This document shows positions 8,566 through 20,751 of a stretch of 64,000 nucleotides of DNA, in pieces. Source of the DNA: Favolaschia claudopus (taxonomy: Eukaryota > Basidiomycota > Agaricomycetes > Agaricales > Mycenaceae). The notes under the pieces were generated by a model, which did not search any database, was not told the origin of the DNA, and was given only the letters and a program-made list of their open reading frames with translations. Numbering within the stretch: the stretch's first letter is position 1; every line of letters begins with the position of its first letter. The DNA is taken from contig JAWWNJ010000244.1 in assembly GCA_037176885.1 (NCBI GenBank), positions 124,001-188,000 of the forward strand, given 5' to 3'. The position numbers and the translations under genes were made by a program.

Positions 8566-11500
8566 TCACATACCACCAATTTGATTGCTGAATGTAGACC
8601 CTTGACACTTGGTCCAGTCTTTTCCATGCACAAAGTGGGAGAGATCCAATAGTTTCACACCGCTTGGTGAGATAACAAGACAGCACCACGGAAGGCAAAA
8701 GTCATTTCGGAGATGAGGTGGGATCCAAAGGATTCTGGAAGAGGTTGAAGCAATCCATCCATCTTGGAAGGTGCATTCACATTGTCTCAATGCCATGTGA
8801 CAGTCATTTTCAGTGGGGATGGCACCAGAATGGTGAACATCTGAAAGACACATAGGATGTGATTCTGTAACTTTGGCCCAGAGCCGCACAGTCTTATCAT
8901 CAGATCCAGAGACAATGTGCTTCCCATCAGGTGAGAATGCAACAGAGCAGACATCATCACTGTGGCCCTTGAGGGGTGTGCCAACTGCAGCACCTGTGAT
9001 GGCATCCCACACACGCACTGTACTGTCTGCAGAACCAGAGACAATGTGCTTCCCATCAGGCGAGAATGCAACAGATATAACACCCCAGCTGTGGCCCTCG
9101 AGGGGTAAGCCAAGTGCAACACCCCTGGTGGCGTCCCAGACCTGTACAGTCTTGTCTAGAGATCCAGAGACAATGTGCTTCCCATCAGGTGAAAATGCAA
9201 CAGAGTTGACATACGAGCTGTGGCCCTCAAGTGGTGAGCCAATTGGAACACCTGTGACAGTGTCCCAGAGCCGCACAGTCTTGTCATAAGACCCAGAGAC
9301 AATCTGCTTCCCATCAGGTGAAAATGCAACAGAGGTGACCCAGTGGCTGTGGCCTTCAAGGGGTGAGCCAATTGCAACACCTGTGACAGCGTCCCAGACC
9401 CGCACAGTGTTGTCATCAGAACCAGAGACAATGTGCTTCCCATCAGGCGAGAATGCAACAGAGTTGACCCAGTTGCTGTGGCCCTCAAGTGGTGAGCCAA
9501 TTGCAACACCTGTGACAGTGTCCCAGAGCCGCACAGTCTCGTCAAAAGACCCAGAGACAATCTGCTTCCCATCAGGCGAAAATGCAACAGAGGTGACCCA
9601 GTGGCTGTGGCCTTCAAGGGGTGTGCCAATTGCAAGACCCGTGGCGGCGTCCCAGACCCGCACAGTCTTGTCATGAGATCCAGAGACAATGTGCTTCCCA
9701 TCAGCCGAGAACGCAACCGAGGTGACCCTGTCGCTGTGGCCCGCCGGGGATGTGCCAACTGCGCCGTCTGTGGTGGCCTCCCAGACCCGCACAGTGTTGT
9801 CATAAGACCCAGAGACAATGTGCTTCCCATCAGGCGAGAACGCCACGGAGCTGACATTATAACTGTGGCCCTTGAGGGGTGTGCCAACTGCAGTACCTGT
9901 GGCAGTGTCCCAGACCCGCACTGTCATGTCATCAGAACCAGAGACAATGTGCTTCCCATCAGGTGAGAACGCAACGGAGCTGACATTATAACTGTGGCCC
10001 TTGACGGGTGTGCCAACTGCAGTACCTGTGGCAGTGTCCCAGACCCGCACTGTCATGTCATCAGAACCAGAGACAATGTGCTTCCCATCAGGTGAGAATG
10101 CAACAGCGTTGACATCTCTGCTGTGGCCTTCGAGGGGTGTGCCAACCACACCATCTGTCGCAGTGTCCCAGACCCGCACTGTCTTGTCAAGAGAACCAGA
10201 GGCAATGTGCTTTCCATCAGGTGAGAATGCAACAGAGGTGACATAGTCACTGTGGCCCTCGAGGGGTGTTCCGACTGCATCACCTGTAGCAGTTTCCCAG
10301 ACCCTTACTGTCATGTCATGAGACCCAGAGACAATCTGCTTCCCATCAGATGAGAATGCAACAGAGTTGACATACGAGCTGTGGCCCTCAAGTGGTGAGC
10401 CAATTGGAACACCTGTGACAGTGTCCCAGAGCCGCACAGTCTTGTCATAAGACCCAGAGACAATCTGCTTCCCATCAGGTGAAAATGCAACAGAGGTGAC
10501 CCAGTGGCTGTGGCCTTCAAGGGGTGAGCCAATTGCAACACCTGTGACAGCGTCCCAGACCCGCACAGTGTTGTCATCAGAACCAGAGACAATCTGCTTC
10601 CCATCAGGCGAGAATGCAACAGAGGTGACATATTCACTGTGGCCTTGTATTATTTTTTCAAGCCTTGACCATGCCACTGGTACAGTGTGCTGAAGCAGGT
10701 TTGGAAACAATGGTAGGAACTGTCTTCGTATCAGAGAGTCCTTTGGAGTCAATGGCAGTGCTGAAATATATATATGGGGTGCACTCTGCACAATTGCTGG
10801 TGCAAAAACTGAGGCAAATCTTTGTCCATCCTGAATAAAAGCCATCATCCAATTGTCTTTTCCCTATTAAGCTGTTGTTAGCCATGTTCTGCTTCTTTAA
10901 CAGCACATAAGTGACACCCACCTGCACATATTGTTGTGCAACCTGCAGTATCTGCTCCACAGCTGCCAGCTCTCCCAATACACTGACTACCTCCAACCAA
11001 AATAAGAACTTGTTTGCGAGGAATTCTTTAAGCACCTGAAGCACTTTCTCATCAAAGCCAGACTCTGCAAGATGTGATCCCCAAAAGCGGCTTGTGTATG
11101 TTAAAGCATCTGGCAGATTCACCTTCATTGCAGTAGGCACTTCACAATTCAGCAAATGAGAATCAGGTAGATGGCAGACATTGAATTCTAGAAGGTTTTG
11201 CAGTGCTTTAAAACACCCCAATACTATTGATTTTTTGGCCATGCCACTATCAAAATTAGGAGTGACAGAGTTGGGACGAAGGATAAAGTCATTGAATGAG
11301 GCATGCAGTGTTGTAGCAGGACGACCAGTATTCCACTGAATAACAGAGCCAAAATGCTGCAGGATGTAAGCTGTGGTATTTCCTGAAAGACCACAGATAG
11401 AATCTATAGCACTGTCTGTCATTGGGAGCTTGGCAAGAGCAATGGTAGACAGGATAGCTGTGGCGGACTCCCTGAATTCAGGGTCAGCCCAATCTCCATT

Positions 11501-13774
11501 ACTTTCAAGTGCAAGGGCATATAACTGGTCCAGATTATCTTCCTTGAATGACATTTTCAACACTGCTTCTAGACGTTTTTGAGGCTGAGCTTTTCGTTCT
11601 CCCACAAACTTGAGTGCAGTTGCTGCCCAGATGAACAAGTTCCCTGAACGATTGATGAGCTGATCCACAGTGTTCTCTTCTGGCCATTGTGAACCAAGTC
11701 CACGGTCATCCTGAATGATCTTCAAGTGATGATGGATATATATAGAAATATCACTGTTGGTTTCTTGATTTGTATTTAGGGGGCACTGATGGATAGCAGT
11801 AATGTCCTTGGTGAAAATTCTTGTGATGTCCTGCTCTGGCCGAGAAGTCACCAAAACCCGGAATGCTGCTGGAAGTTTGGGGAATGAGTTGGCAATGAGT
11901 TTGATCATCCAATTTCGAGAATCTTCAGCACACTCATCCAATGCATCTATTACAATGATCAATGGACCAACAAGATGCTGCTTCACAGAGTTCAATGGGT
12001 TTAGAATGAGCTCTTCAAACTGGGTCTCTGGTGGTGCTTCAACTAGATGGGAGTCATGGGCCAACGTGTTACAAATGGCTTGCTTGATGTGTGGATGAGT
12101 ATTGGCCAGACCAGATGCTATAGTATGAAGTACAACTGTTTTATCACTTCTGTCCCCATGGTTACGTGAAAAGCGGATCTGTGCCCCAAGACGTCCAAGG
12201 ACTCGAAAGTGTTCTGAGATACTTGTTGCAATGGTACTCTTGCCTGATCCCGCAACACCAGACAGCCAGATGATCTGCTTCTCTGAAGGTATTGTCAAAC
12301 TGAGAGCAATATTCTTGATTACTTTGGTTCTTGTCCCTGGGAGGCATCCTTCAGGGTCAGAGAAACTGGCAGGTCTCAATTTTTTCAGTAGTTCCAGATT
12401 TTCTATAAATTACTTTAGTTGGGATCAGGGACTGGAATCACAAATATCACTGCATACCCAGGTTCTCAACTTTATCCAAGATTTTTGCTGATACCAGGGT
12501 TGTTTGCACTGCTATTCCTCGATCAAAAGCATCTTTCAGTCTGAGTAATTTTTTGGTCATCTCGTCAATTTTCCCTGTAGCACCTAGAATGGAAGTCTGA
12601 ACAACTCTTCCTAGAGTGTATGGTCACTAAAAGATGACAACAAAACACAAGAACATTCACCCAAGAATCCATGCCCATAGTAGTCCTGAATGAGGAAAGC
12701 ACACTCCACAGTTTGCATGGTAATGTGAAGAAGTACATCCTCAAAAGTCTTTGAGGGCTTCTTAACGGATTCCACATCGGTTGCAAAGGAGTAGAGTTGA
12801 GCCATAGCCTCTGCAAGCTTAACAACCTCGTTGTCTGTCTCTTGTTGATGTTGAATAATCTGCAAATGTAACAAATTTGAGAAATTGGAAGTATGATAAT
12901 TAATAAGAGAAATACTTGCGTTATACACTGATGTCAAGATTTTCCATGCCGTATTTGCATATGGATGAACCTGGGATATTACAAGTGAAAAGAATATCAT
13001 AGTGATTTGATAAATGTTGTACCTTTGCCAGTGCATCTCCTACTTGAACAATGTTCTTGAGAGCAGAGAGAACTCCATCAAGTGTATCTGATAACTTTGA
13101 ACTGGAGTCGAGCCCCTGAGCAGCTCCAATGGTATTCAAGACTTGTCCAATAGGCAATGGTGACTGCAATGTTGATGCTTCTCCTACTACTTTAGTGATG
13201 ACCTCCTGGGCTGCAATAGCCCTAAGGCTGAGACATAGCCGAAATGTACCCCTGAATTTGCCCTTTGACCCTTCCATGTCAAGCCATACATCTGATCAAG
13301 GAGGTTACACTATGTTATTGCAGCATGCCAAATGATGGTGCACCTGTCTCAGAACAGGATCGCTCCAGCAAATCTCCAACTGAGGTCTGTGCTTTTGCAA
13401 CATTCACATCTGAGCCAACCAGTGGCACGTCATGAAAGAGGCGAAAAGTGAGAACAGTTGATGGAGATGGTGAGTTTCTGAGTTGCAAGATGAGGAAGAG
13501 ATAATCAGGGAATCTGGCAGTCTCACAGAATACAGCTCTCATCCCAAGTGGGATCGATCTTTTGCTTCACCACCTTGGTTTTGAGAATTTGATGTTTGGG
13601 ATCAGACACTTTGACATAGAGATTGGGTGCCAGTGATTTTTTGTACTGATCCCGCAAGCCAGGCTGCCAATTGGTGGTTTCTGCGCGGCAAACTGTGCAA
13701 AAGGTAAGGATGGTAAGGATGGAGGGAAATTCAGGAGACAGGCAGTGGGCCATACCGACGAGTTTGAGGGCCAT
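8566..13774 (-). CDS. C2-NACHT-WD40 NLR-like receptor, left copy
   Basis: Nine exons on the minus strand with matching phases: 13774-13756, 13692-13527, 13477-13344, 13291-13023, 12970-12920, 12859-12661, 12610-12458, 12402-10922, 10863-8566; 1589 aa. Domains in order: C2-like (NLYVKVSDPKHQILKTKV, then IDPTWDESCIL and LTFRLFHDVPLVGSDV) at about 20-110; a helical linker; NACHT NTPase with Walker A GVAGSGKST near 380, Walker B LIIVIDALDE and sensor RVLVTSRPE; then 14 WD40 repeats of 43 aa; and a conserved cysteine-containing tail ending SNQIGGM. Intron 12919-12860 is a GC-AG intron. Start: MALKLV at 13774 is the first in-frame ATG; the right copy's ATG is destroyed here and an in-frame TGA lies upstream. 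Such STAND proteins are thought to act in fungal non-self recognition: ligand binding by the repeats, then NTP-driven oligomerisation. No break found in the frame. Confidence 0.85.
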
Positions 13775-14330
13775 GGATGTAGGAAGCAAGGATGCTGCTC
13801 GTCTCCTCAGCCTCGCGGTTTCCTTATGGCATGTCACGACTCACATGCTTGCTTTCCCGGGTCGATACGGGTACGGCGTGAAGGATATGAACTATCCAAG
13901 TAAGCTTCATGATTGATAGAATTCTAACTCTAAGTATGTAGCATAATGAACCCGGATCCATGCTTCTTGAGATAAGGAAAATGTACATTAGATGTGGGAT
14001 AAACGAGAGTATCGATTGTTCAAATGAACTGCACCTTCAATTTCACATTCCTGTTCTTCGCATGCTGCACTCGTTATATCATAGATTTCACGTTTGTCTC
14101 TTAAGTGTTGAATGGTGTCAATAGGATAAACGGGGGGAGCCAATACTAGCATACTAGCAGCCGCATTTGCGTGGAAGCATTCAGTTCGACAGATGAAATG
14201 AAATGAACGCACGATTCTCAGTTTAATTATACAAAGAGCTGGAAGCTTGCGCGCGAGAACCTTAAATGATAAACGAATCCTGTCACCGAAAAAGAGGTGC
14301 TGATTGTCCACGAATCGAACACCGTCAGCA
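13775..14330. promoter_or_regulatory. NLR 5' flank, conserved in both arms
   Basis: This region upstream of the left NLR matches the flank of the right copy in reverse orientation, for example gggataaacgagagtatcga near 13994 and catagatttcacgtttgt near 14080 recur near 36600-36700. The match shows that the promoter was duplicated with the gene. No TATA box or defined factor site recognised. Confidence 0.45.
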
Positions 14331-14518
14331 GAACTCCCGTGGTGATGTTGAATTAATTATGTACTTTGCAGACCAGAAAACTGTCGTGATTTGAGGAAGG
14401 AAGACTTTGTGTCAGCCAATCATTCGCGATGAACGGACCGCCTGCCCGCGACCGCTTCGAAAGAAGGGAAGGGGAAGACTTTGGCTTTTCCGACTCAGAG
14501 TTTGGTGCCAAACTTCTT

Positions 14519-15060
14519 CTAATAGGAGCAAGGATGATAGATTACAAACAGCTGGCATCGACATTTGAGTTTCACTGAAGTTACTGAAGAATGAGAGCCG
14601 TGGAGGGGAGAGGCATTGTGGGAACTTGAAGGAAACCGTCGAGAAAGAGATTCATAGGCTACGTTCGAACGATGTAAGGTGTCGGACGTATCACCGTTAT
14701 CCTGGCATTCGCAACGTGTAGGGCCCGAGGATGCGAACGCCGAACACGCAGTGCAGACGAGGGGATGAAATGAAGGCGTCGAAGCAAGGTCAAAGTCTCC
14801 GAGAGCTTGAGACTCTTCGGCCACATCAGATTCGAAGCATGACAAGGAAATTTAGGGTCGCGTCGAGGGCCACGCTAGGAGGCCAAAGTCTTGCTCAGAT
14901 GCAGAGCACAAGATCAGAATCGTATGCTTGAATGCTGTCGAACTCGCTTCCATTCAAGATAATTGAAGCCGTGTAAGTCGAGAACCAGAAAGAGCGAAGT
15001 TTTCGGACTTCAAAGCTGCGTTGTCAACTTGTCGCAATTCAGGAATCAGAAATAATAAAT
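14519..15060. other. Arm-conserved stretch with a decayed open frame
   Basis: On the plus strand the left arm reads LKETVEKEIHRLRSNDVRCR, a stop at about 14719, then GPRMRTPNTQCRRGDEMKAS. The mirrored right arm (34958 down to 34674) reads through without that stop. On the opposite strand the stretch also gives leucine-rich LKLSETLTLLRGLQF. I cannot tell which strand was coding; the leucine-rich strand would fit another F-box/LRR-like remnant. No intact gene here. Confidence 0.3.
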
Positions 15061-15100
15061 TCGGAATCGCAATTCGCAGAATCGCAAGCCTGAGCGGGTA

Positions 15101-15467
15101 CTGTACCTCCCTGTATGGAAGCAACCGTCGAGGGACCGTGACAAAACGGTTGCCTTGTTTTCAGGCAACCGACCCGCCGTGAGCCGTGACCGTTGCCAAA
15201 GGAGGCAACCATCTGGCTCAAAAAATTCGTGAAGAAGTCATCAAATCGTTGAATTCACTACAATTTCGAGGGATTTCGGCTAATAAGCAGCTCTAAAGGT
15301 AAGCACAGACTCAATTGTGTATGTTTCCAGGCAGAAAACTTTTTTCGTGCTGCGTCACGATTTTTTCAAGGCAACGGCCTCAATCGTGACCGTGACCACC
15401 TCAAAAAGAGGCAACACAACCAACCCCACCGTTACCGTGACGGTTGCTCCCATACAGGGAGGTACAG
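15101..15467. mobile_element. MITE with 30-bp inverted ends, TA target site
   Basis: The left end ctgtacctccctgtatggaa and the right end (reverse complement ctgtacctccctgtatggga) match over about 30 bases, then both read agcaaccgtc. The flanks are TA at 15099-15100 and 15468-15469, which suggests a Tc1/mariner-type non-autonomous element. The interior is rich in accgtgac/ggttgcc words. The mirrored place in the right arm (near 34225-34260) lacks it, so it inserted after the inverted duplication. No transposase frame. Confidence 0.75.
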
Positions 15468-15469
15468 TA

Positions 15470-16160
15470 ACTGTGGACCGGTTTGGGGTCAGGCAGAGAA
15501 TTTGTAGAGAGTGAACTCTTTTGAAGTTCTTGAAAAACGACTGAAATGCTGCTGTAGCAACTATCCGAGCTCAATGGGACGGAGAACGTGGGGAGAAGGA
15601 AGGAGAAAAGAAAGACGAAAGTGTCACGCATATGTCACACCGTGGGAACGTGGCCTCTGACAAAAAACACTCTCACACGAAACTCACACCAACGCCAACG
15701 ACGACCAACCTACTGCGGTCGAATTCACACCGGCTCACAGGCCTCCCACCTTGTTCCAACATGCCCACTGCACCCTATGACTCGTACTTATACGGGGGGA
15801 CAACGGTCTTGAACTTTGAAAATGTCCTCAGAACCCTGACGGAATGACTCGATTGTAATTTGTGCGTTGGCGTCGTTTTTTTCTTCGTCTTCGCCTTCTG
15901 AGATGCGTGTTTCAGTAAACTTCAGTTTCAACACGCATGCTCTGAGCCCGTGCTGCTGGACTGAAGAGGGTGATATGAACACTTACGCTCGATTGCGAGT
16001 GAGCTTGCCTGTCGGTGCGTGTTTTCATGAAACCTGATCCCGGGACGTTAGTAACGTCCTCCGGGCCTAGCACCGCCCAGGTTACCCCAAGCTCGAAGCT
16101 TTCTTTCGGGGGCTTGTAGAATCTCTCATCTCAAAGCCAAGAAGGTCTGGTTTCACAATA
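15470..16160. other. Arm-conserved non-coding stretch
   Basis: Matches 33590-34250 in reverse orientation (for example the actgcaccctatgactcgta area near 15769). Short open frames on both strands are not conserved between arms, so I do not support a gene here. Confidence 0.45.
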
Positions 16161-17960
16161 GGTTTTCGAGTGAATTTACAGGTTTCCTCCTGTCGCACAG
16201 CGCGCTGCATAACTGCGAGAGAAGTACTACCACCCTTCGCGCGATATTTGCGTCTGCTCTATCCCGCCCAAGCCACCTCGCAGCCGACAGGATCTGCTTA
16301 ATCTCAGCGCTTGCATACAGGTGACGGGCCGCTGCGAGTCGGCGCATCGCTTTCGCTCTCGGCGGCGTGGGGGTAGCTGGGAAGGGCGCGGAAGGCAGCA
16401 TGCTACGAGGAAGGGGACTTCGCCGATGATGCTATGCCCGTGGCTTCTTCACTCTGTCTTGACCCAATGCCCACTTCACGCTCTCCCTTTCCGCGTCTCT
16501 TTCGCCTCTCCTTTCCCGCGAGGGTAAGATGCTGGCGACAGACTTTCCGCTCTCTCGCCCTGTACCCTGTGGCTGCTCTAGCCTCGTGCGCGGGGCTCGG
16601 GGCCTGAGTGTGGAAGCGACCGCCCGCTGCGATCGAAGGCGTCGTGCTGAAAATGTTCGGAGCGCACGCAAGGTGCATCCCCAGCCGCCGCGCTTTCCCC
16701 TTCGTTCTCGCGAATGCGGGTGGACGTCGAAATCACTCCAAACAGCGTACCATTCGGTCCGCGCCCCAATCCTCTGCACACTGCGCGTATCTGGTGATAC
16801 GGAGTCCCAATCCGAGCGCATCGTCCCTCCGCGCAGCCACCGCGTCGAGCGTTCTTATTACGCACTGGTACATCTCTCGCGGCGGCTGCGCGAGCACGCG
16901 CGCACACTGGGAGGGTAGGACGCTGGTGACACCCTCCGCTCTCTCTCGAGACTCGCATTCGTAAGGGGTGTCTGCTCCGGCCTCGTGCACGAAAAGCGTC
17001 TCCTTCGTGCACCGTCGCTCGTGGACCAGGCGAGTCGTGCCTTGGGGCGGCGAGTGGAAGCGATCATGCCGCCGTCGTCTTCGCCCGCTGCGAGGGGATC
17101 ATGCTGAGAATCCTCGCGGTGCGCATACCCAGCCGCCTCGTTTTCTCATTCGCTATCCCAGACGTCGATATCGCTTCGGTACGCGTTCTCGCTCCACACC
17201 CGATCTTCTCCACAATCTGGTGATACGCAGTCCCTATTGAGCGATGCCATCCGCAGGCTCCGCGTCGGGCCTTCTCATCAGGCTGTAGCGCATTCCTCCT
17301 GGCGGCTGCGGGGGCACGCGCGGACAACGACCATATTCATATTGAGGTGTCGCTGGGAAGGGGGAAGGCTGGACTCGCGTTTGGAGCGGGGGGGGATTTG
17401 GGGACGAGGAACACAGGAAGGAGGAAGGGGAAGACGCTCGCCACGTACCCCGCCTCCCTCGCTCCCGCTTCTTCCCTCTGGCTCGTCTTGCGCACCCTCC
17501 GCGCCTACCCCTACCCCCACCCTCCAAGGGGAAGCCAGAAACCAAGCTCGACGACGCTCCTCTCCATCCCCGTCCACAATAAGACAAACACGCCTCCTGC
17601 CCGAAAGAATTCCCTCGCACCTGCGCCGCCGCCCCGTGGCGTCGCAACGACATCGCGCAAGCGCCGCCGGATCTGTCTGCCTCGCTGGTATCGGAGCCGC
17701 CTTCAAGTCAAGCAATCCGAATGCGAGTAGTAGTACGGCTAAGGGGAAGTCGGTCCTGTCGCTCGCACAGCAGCCGCAGATGGCTGCGGCGCGGGAGCTG
17801 CGATGGCGCGGTATCGGGAGATCAAGGCCGCGAGGCGCGCGGGGGGGAGGGGCGGCGGGTGGGGAGAGGGAGGAGGGGCTGTTGATGAGGAGAGGGAGGA
17901 GGGGTGGTTGATGAGGGGGAGGAGTGCAGCGCGGTGTGGGATTACCAGGGGGTGTCAGAT
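16160..17960. repeat. GC-rich block of degenerate ~400-bp tandem units
   Basis: Successive units share phrases such as atctggtgatacg-agtccc, gcacgcgcg-aca and tacccagccgcctcg, with starts near 16650 and 17080; the mirrored block at 31850-33590 has about three units. Overlapping open frames occur on both strands but none keeps its sequence between arms except a short Pro/Ser-rich stretch (CASDRT... and ARQTDPA near 17680-17790). I treat the block as a GC-rich repeat array rather than a gene. Confidence 0.45.
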
Positions 17961-18118
17961 TCATGATGATGCTCGGTGCTGGATGAGTTCTTCTCGCGCC
18001 GGGAGAGCGCGTTCACATGTACATGTACGCCCCTGTACGCGTTGTAATGTCGTTTCTGTCAACCGTATTTACATTATCTAGGATGGCACGGTTTTTTGTT
18101 TCACTCGCCGATTACACC
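17890..18118. repeat. Dispersed segment, copy 1 (copy 2 at 21030-21252)
   Basis: The sequence from ggggtggttgatgaggg through gattaccagggggtgtcaga and caaccgtatttacattatct to ttgtttcactcgccgatta recurs at 21030-21252 in the same orientation with a few changes. After both copies the flanking sequence differs abruptly, so it behaves as a unit. It joins other gene fragments at both places. Confidence 0.65.
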
Positions 18119-18169
18119 GATTGCGGTGTGCATCAAAGCACACTCCTACAGCATCTACGCAATCGCGAT

Positions 18170-18245
18170 GTCGCTCGCAGGATGCTGGTGGTCAAAAGAA
18201 TGCGCTTCAGGACGCCGATGAGGTTTCTGAGAATCATCACATTCA
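18170..18245 (-). pseudogene. Fragment of an NTF2-like gene
   Basis: The reverse complement, acctcatcggcgtcctgaag followed by cgcattcttttgaccacc, matches about 33 of 39 bases of acctcgtcggcgtcgtggag / cgcattccgtttgaccacc inside the intact NTF2-like gene at 27236-27646. The same fragment also lies at about 7097-7135. Too short to be functional. Confidence 0.5.
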
Positions 18246-18268
18246 ACAGAACTATTGTCTCCCTACTC

Positions 18269-19800
18269 TTACAAAACCAATCTTTTCACTCTCTCAAAGA
18301 TGCCCACTGATTGCCCCCAATGTTCCACCTCGCGGCCGCCTTTAGTCGTGGTCACGAAGCATTCGTACTGAAATTCCGAGGGTTTCTCCTGAAGCACGAA
18401 AGACATACCCTCCAACACCTTCGGAACTCCTTCTCGTTCACCAACCCCGCGTCCGCCCTCCACGATCCAATGCGCAGTATCCGCGTTATGAACTCCCGTG
18501 ACAGTCAATCCAGACTCCCTTGTTCCTTCCTCCTTTTGCGTGTATTGTGTTTTCTTCGAAACGCCAGCGTCGATTCCCAAGGGAGTATGTGGGATCGTGA
18601 TATTGATCCCTCCATGCTGATTCCAAGTCTGGCGGCTCGTCGACTGAACAGTGACCGAGTTGATCGATCCCAGCGTAGTTGTATCAGGGCAGTGGACTCT
18701 GGCGACATTCGCGCCCGGCGCAATGATCTTAAGGCTGACGGAAGTGATTTTGCGATCCCCAGCGGAAACACAGTTGAGTTGAACCTCTATGGGTGTGGCT
18801 TCGCCTGGGGGTGCAGTGCGTTCGTATCTCAAAGCGATGTCCACGTAGCTGTGCCCTTTCTCGCCCAACCGCAATTTGAATCTGAGGTGCTCTGCCAATG
18901 GAAAGGGTGAACGCTGGCAAGGCGACGGGGACAATGGCGTCATCCAGGCTTTGAATGGCACAAGATCTAGTGACTGCGAGTTAGATTTGAACATTGCAGT
19001 AAACACAAATATTTGCCTCACGAAGGAACGAGGAATCCAGCCGTGCGAGAGGTCATTTCCGCAAGTTGCATAGTGCCAATCAGCAGTGCTGCCGGCGAGT
19101 CTCTAGCATTGATTGTATAATTGAATCGTCTGAGAGGTAACGATTGCCAAGTACTCACCGAACACAGAAACATTTCTTCCAGTTTCCAGACGCAATCCAT
19201 TTGTAGATGCATGCTGTGTGTTCGCAGAAATTAGTTGTATGTGACATTCAACGGGAAATTTTCGGATGCTAACCTTCATGTCGCCATCCCAGTCACGTAG
19301 GGCGGTATATGGAACATATCGATACCAATGACTTGGCACTGCTGGGAGAAACAAACCATTTCGCTTTAGCCCGCCGGAGCACGCCGAAAAACCAAGGCTG
19401 TGCATTGGAAGCCGAACCCTTCTGAGATATACAATCGATTGCTCTTGAACGAGATATGACTGGAGCGTATGGTCGTTCATTAGTATATAACCGTTGAAAC
19501 GAAGATCCTGAAAATCTTTTTGAAGTTCTACTCTGTGTGTTCAGTCAAATGAGAATTCTCACCCGCTCGAATTCCTTCGATCTCTTCGATGTCGGTCTTG
19601 AGCTTTCGTATAGGTTGTAATAGATCTACATTGTATCGCACAAGAGCGTTGACATTGTCACTATCCTCCAGGCATTGCACGTATATATTGACCGTCGATA
19701 CAAAGGATATGTCGGGAAGATCGTCGAGCAGCTGTGAAACAGAGAGGTTGTCAGGGGAGGGTTCCAGGCGTGCAACAGGCATATCAGGTAGACGAGTCAT
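18269..19800 (-). pseudogene. Left copy of the 478-aa gene, frameshifted
   Basis: Minus-strand counterpart of the intact gene at 29500-31128. Exon 1 (from 19800, MTRLPDMPVARLEPSPDNLS) and the DWDGDMK exon are recognisable, as is the long last exon (GEKGHSYVDIALRYERTAPP through GGREVEHWGQSVGIF). Compared with the right copy there is a 2-nt length difference in exon 4 (near 19085, gcgactcgccggcagcactg) that leads to a stop after GFLVPS. Near 18900 a second 1-nt shift switches from a frame with VPVALPAF to the one with LRLGEKG. The fourth intron has GC instead of GT at its donor. I infer a pseudogene. Confidence 0.6.
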
Positions 19801-19939
19801 GGACTCACAGTTCTTATATAGCTCGTAACATGCGGTGTGGCGGAACTGCTGTACAGAGGAACGGCATGTATGTATCAGAAGCTGCCGTCCTGCATTCGAT
19901 ATCGACGCTGGCGAAAATGAATAAGTATCCCTTGTTGCC

Positions 19940-20030
19940 GGATTCGGTCAGTGCTGTTCGGTTCAGCGTTCGGGGCAATGTACCTGAACGCGGCGTTCCG
20001 CATTTGGACCGATTCCTCCCAACTGCTGCT
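19940..20030. mobile_element. Possible hAT MITE remnant
   Basis: cagtgctgttcggttcagcg at 19949 and, at the far end, tcctcccaactgctg give weak CAGTG-type inverted ends around gttcggttc words like those in the MITE at 6286-6927. The mirrored right arm has the related cagtgaccgaatccagcaac near 29310. No target duplication can be shown. Confidence 0.25.
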
Positions 20031-20120
20031 TCGGTGGGCTGATAACGGTTGACTTGAGGCATTGACCACTGAAGACAGCTTGACTCGCTTCTACCCGCAG
20101 GCGAGTCGTCACAACCTGTT

Positions 20121-20432
20121 TCAAGGTGGCTGTTTGGCAATTGCAATAATCTGCTCACTGTGACTCACGTTCATGGTGTCAAGATTCTGGCTGTCGTCGG
20201 CGACGATTTCGACGAGAAGGACTGTATATTCGATGGCGAATAAAACTGCCATAGCCACTCGAGAGCCGAGAAGAGCAATCAGGGTCGAACCTGTGAATTC
20301 TTCTTCGAGTCTTGCCGCGACGCCGGACCCGCACCAGCACCGCAATATAATTGTAGCTATCCGCACCCGACGTGTCAGGACATTTTTGTATACAGAACGG
20401 AGAGGAGAGCAAATTGCAGAAGAGCCCATCAC
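20121..20432 (-). other. Unassigned open frame with a hydrophobic segment
   Basis: A 103-residue frame with a hydrophobic stretch TLIALLGSRVAMAVLFAIEY and acidic VEIVADDSQNLDTM. The opposite strand and a second minus frame are also open, and I see no splice partner. It is listed only because this is otherwise empty ground between the left arm and the NTF2-like fragment. No family recognised. Confidence 0.2.
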
Positions 20433-20751
20433 ATTGATGATGGAAAATTTGTAGTAGGAGAGAAACCGATGAATTTTCCGCCGTCCTTTTATGCAGGCAT
20501 TTCCCAGTGCTTGGCATACCGATGAACTAAACCAGGATTACGAACTGGATGATTGGGCGGGTGGGACAAATTTTTGCGTGGATGTGAGAGCTGTCCCGCG
20601 GTGAACGGATCAAGCTTCGACGCACCTGCACCAGCTTACTTGCTTCTCGCTACCATCCTATCCCGAATACAGTCGTCGAGCTCAGGTCCGTGCAGCTACA
20701 TTCATTGAATAGACTCCCGCTGACTTGAACGCAAACCTCAAAGTCAGAACA

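Larger units (their letters stand above)
8345..20160. repeat. Left arm of a large inverted duplication
   Basis: This stretch reappears in reverse orientation at about 29110-42530. Matching pairs read by eye: 8345-8560 with 42320-42530; NLR gene 8566-13774 with 36794-42236; its 5' flank 13980-14300 with 36490-36720 and 35210-35350; 14330-15060 with 34267-35230; 15470-16160 with 33590-34250; 16160-17960 with 31850-33590; 18269-19800 with 29500-31128; 19830-20160 with 29110-29420. The pairs keep their order, with the axis near 24.6-25.4 kb. Arm-specific insertions explain the drift of the axis. Confidence 0.85.

Noticed and set aside
8873..10246. Plus-strand repeat proteins opposite the WD40 region (and the minus-strand equivalents at 40.1-42.0 kb)
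   Set aside because: Shadow frames of the 129-bp WD40 repeats; the coding strand has clear WD40 motifs and joins the NACHT exon.
17237..17964. 200-codon frames on both strands of the GC-rich block
   Set aside because: Both strands open at once and neither is conserved in the mirrored right-arm block, so GC content is the likely cause.
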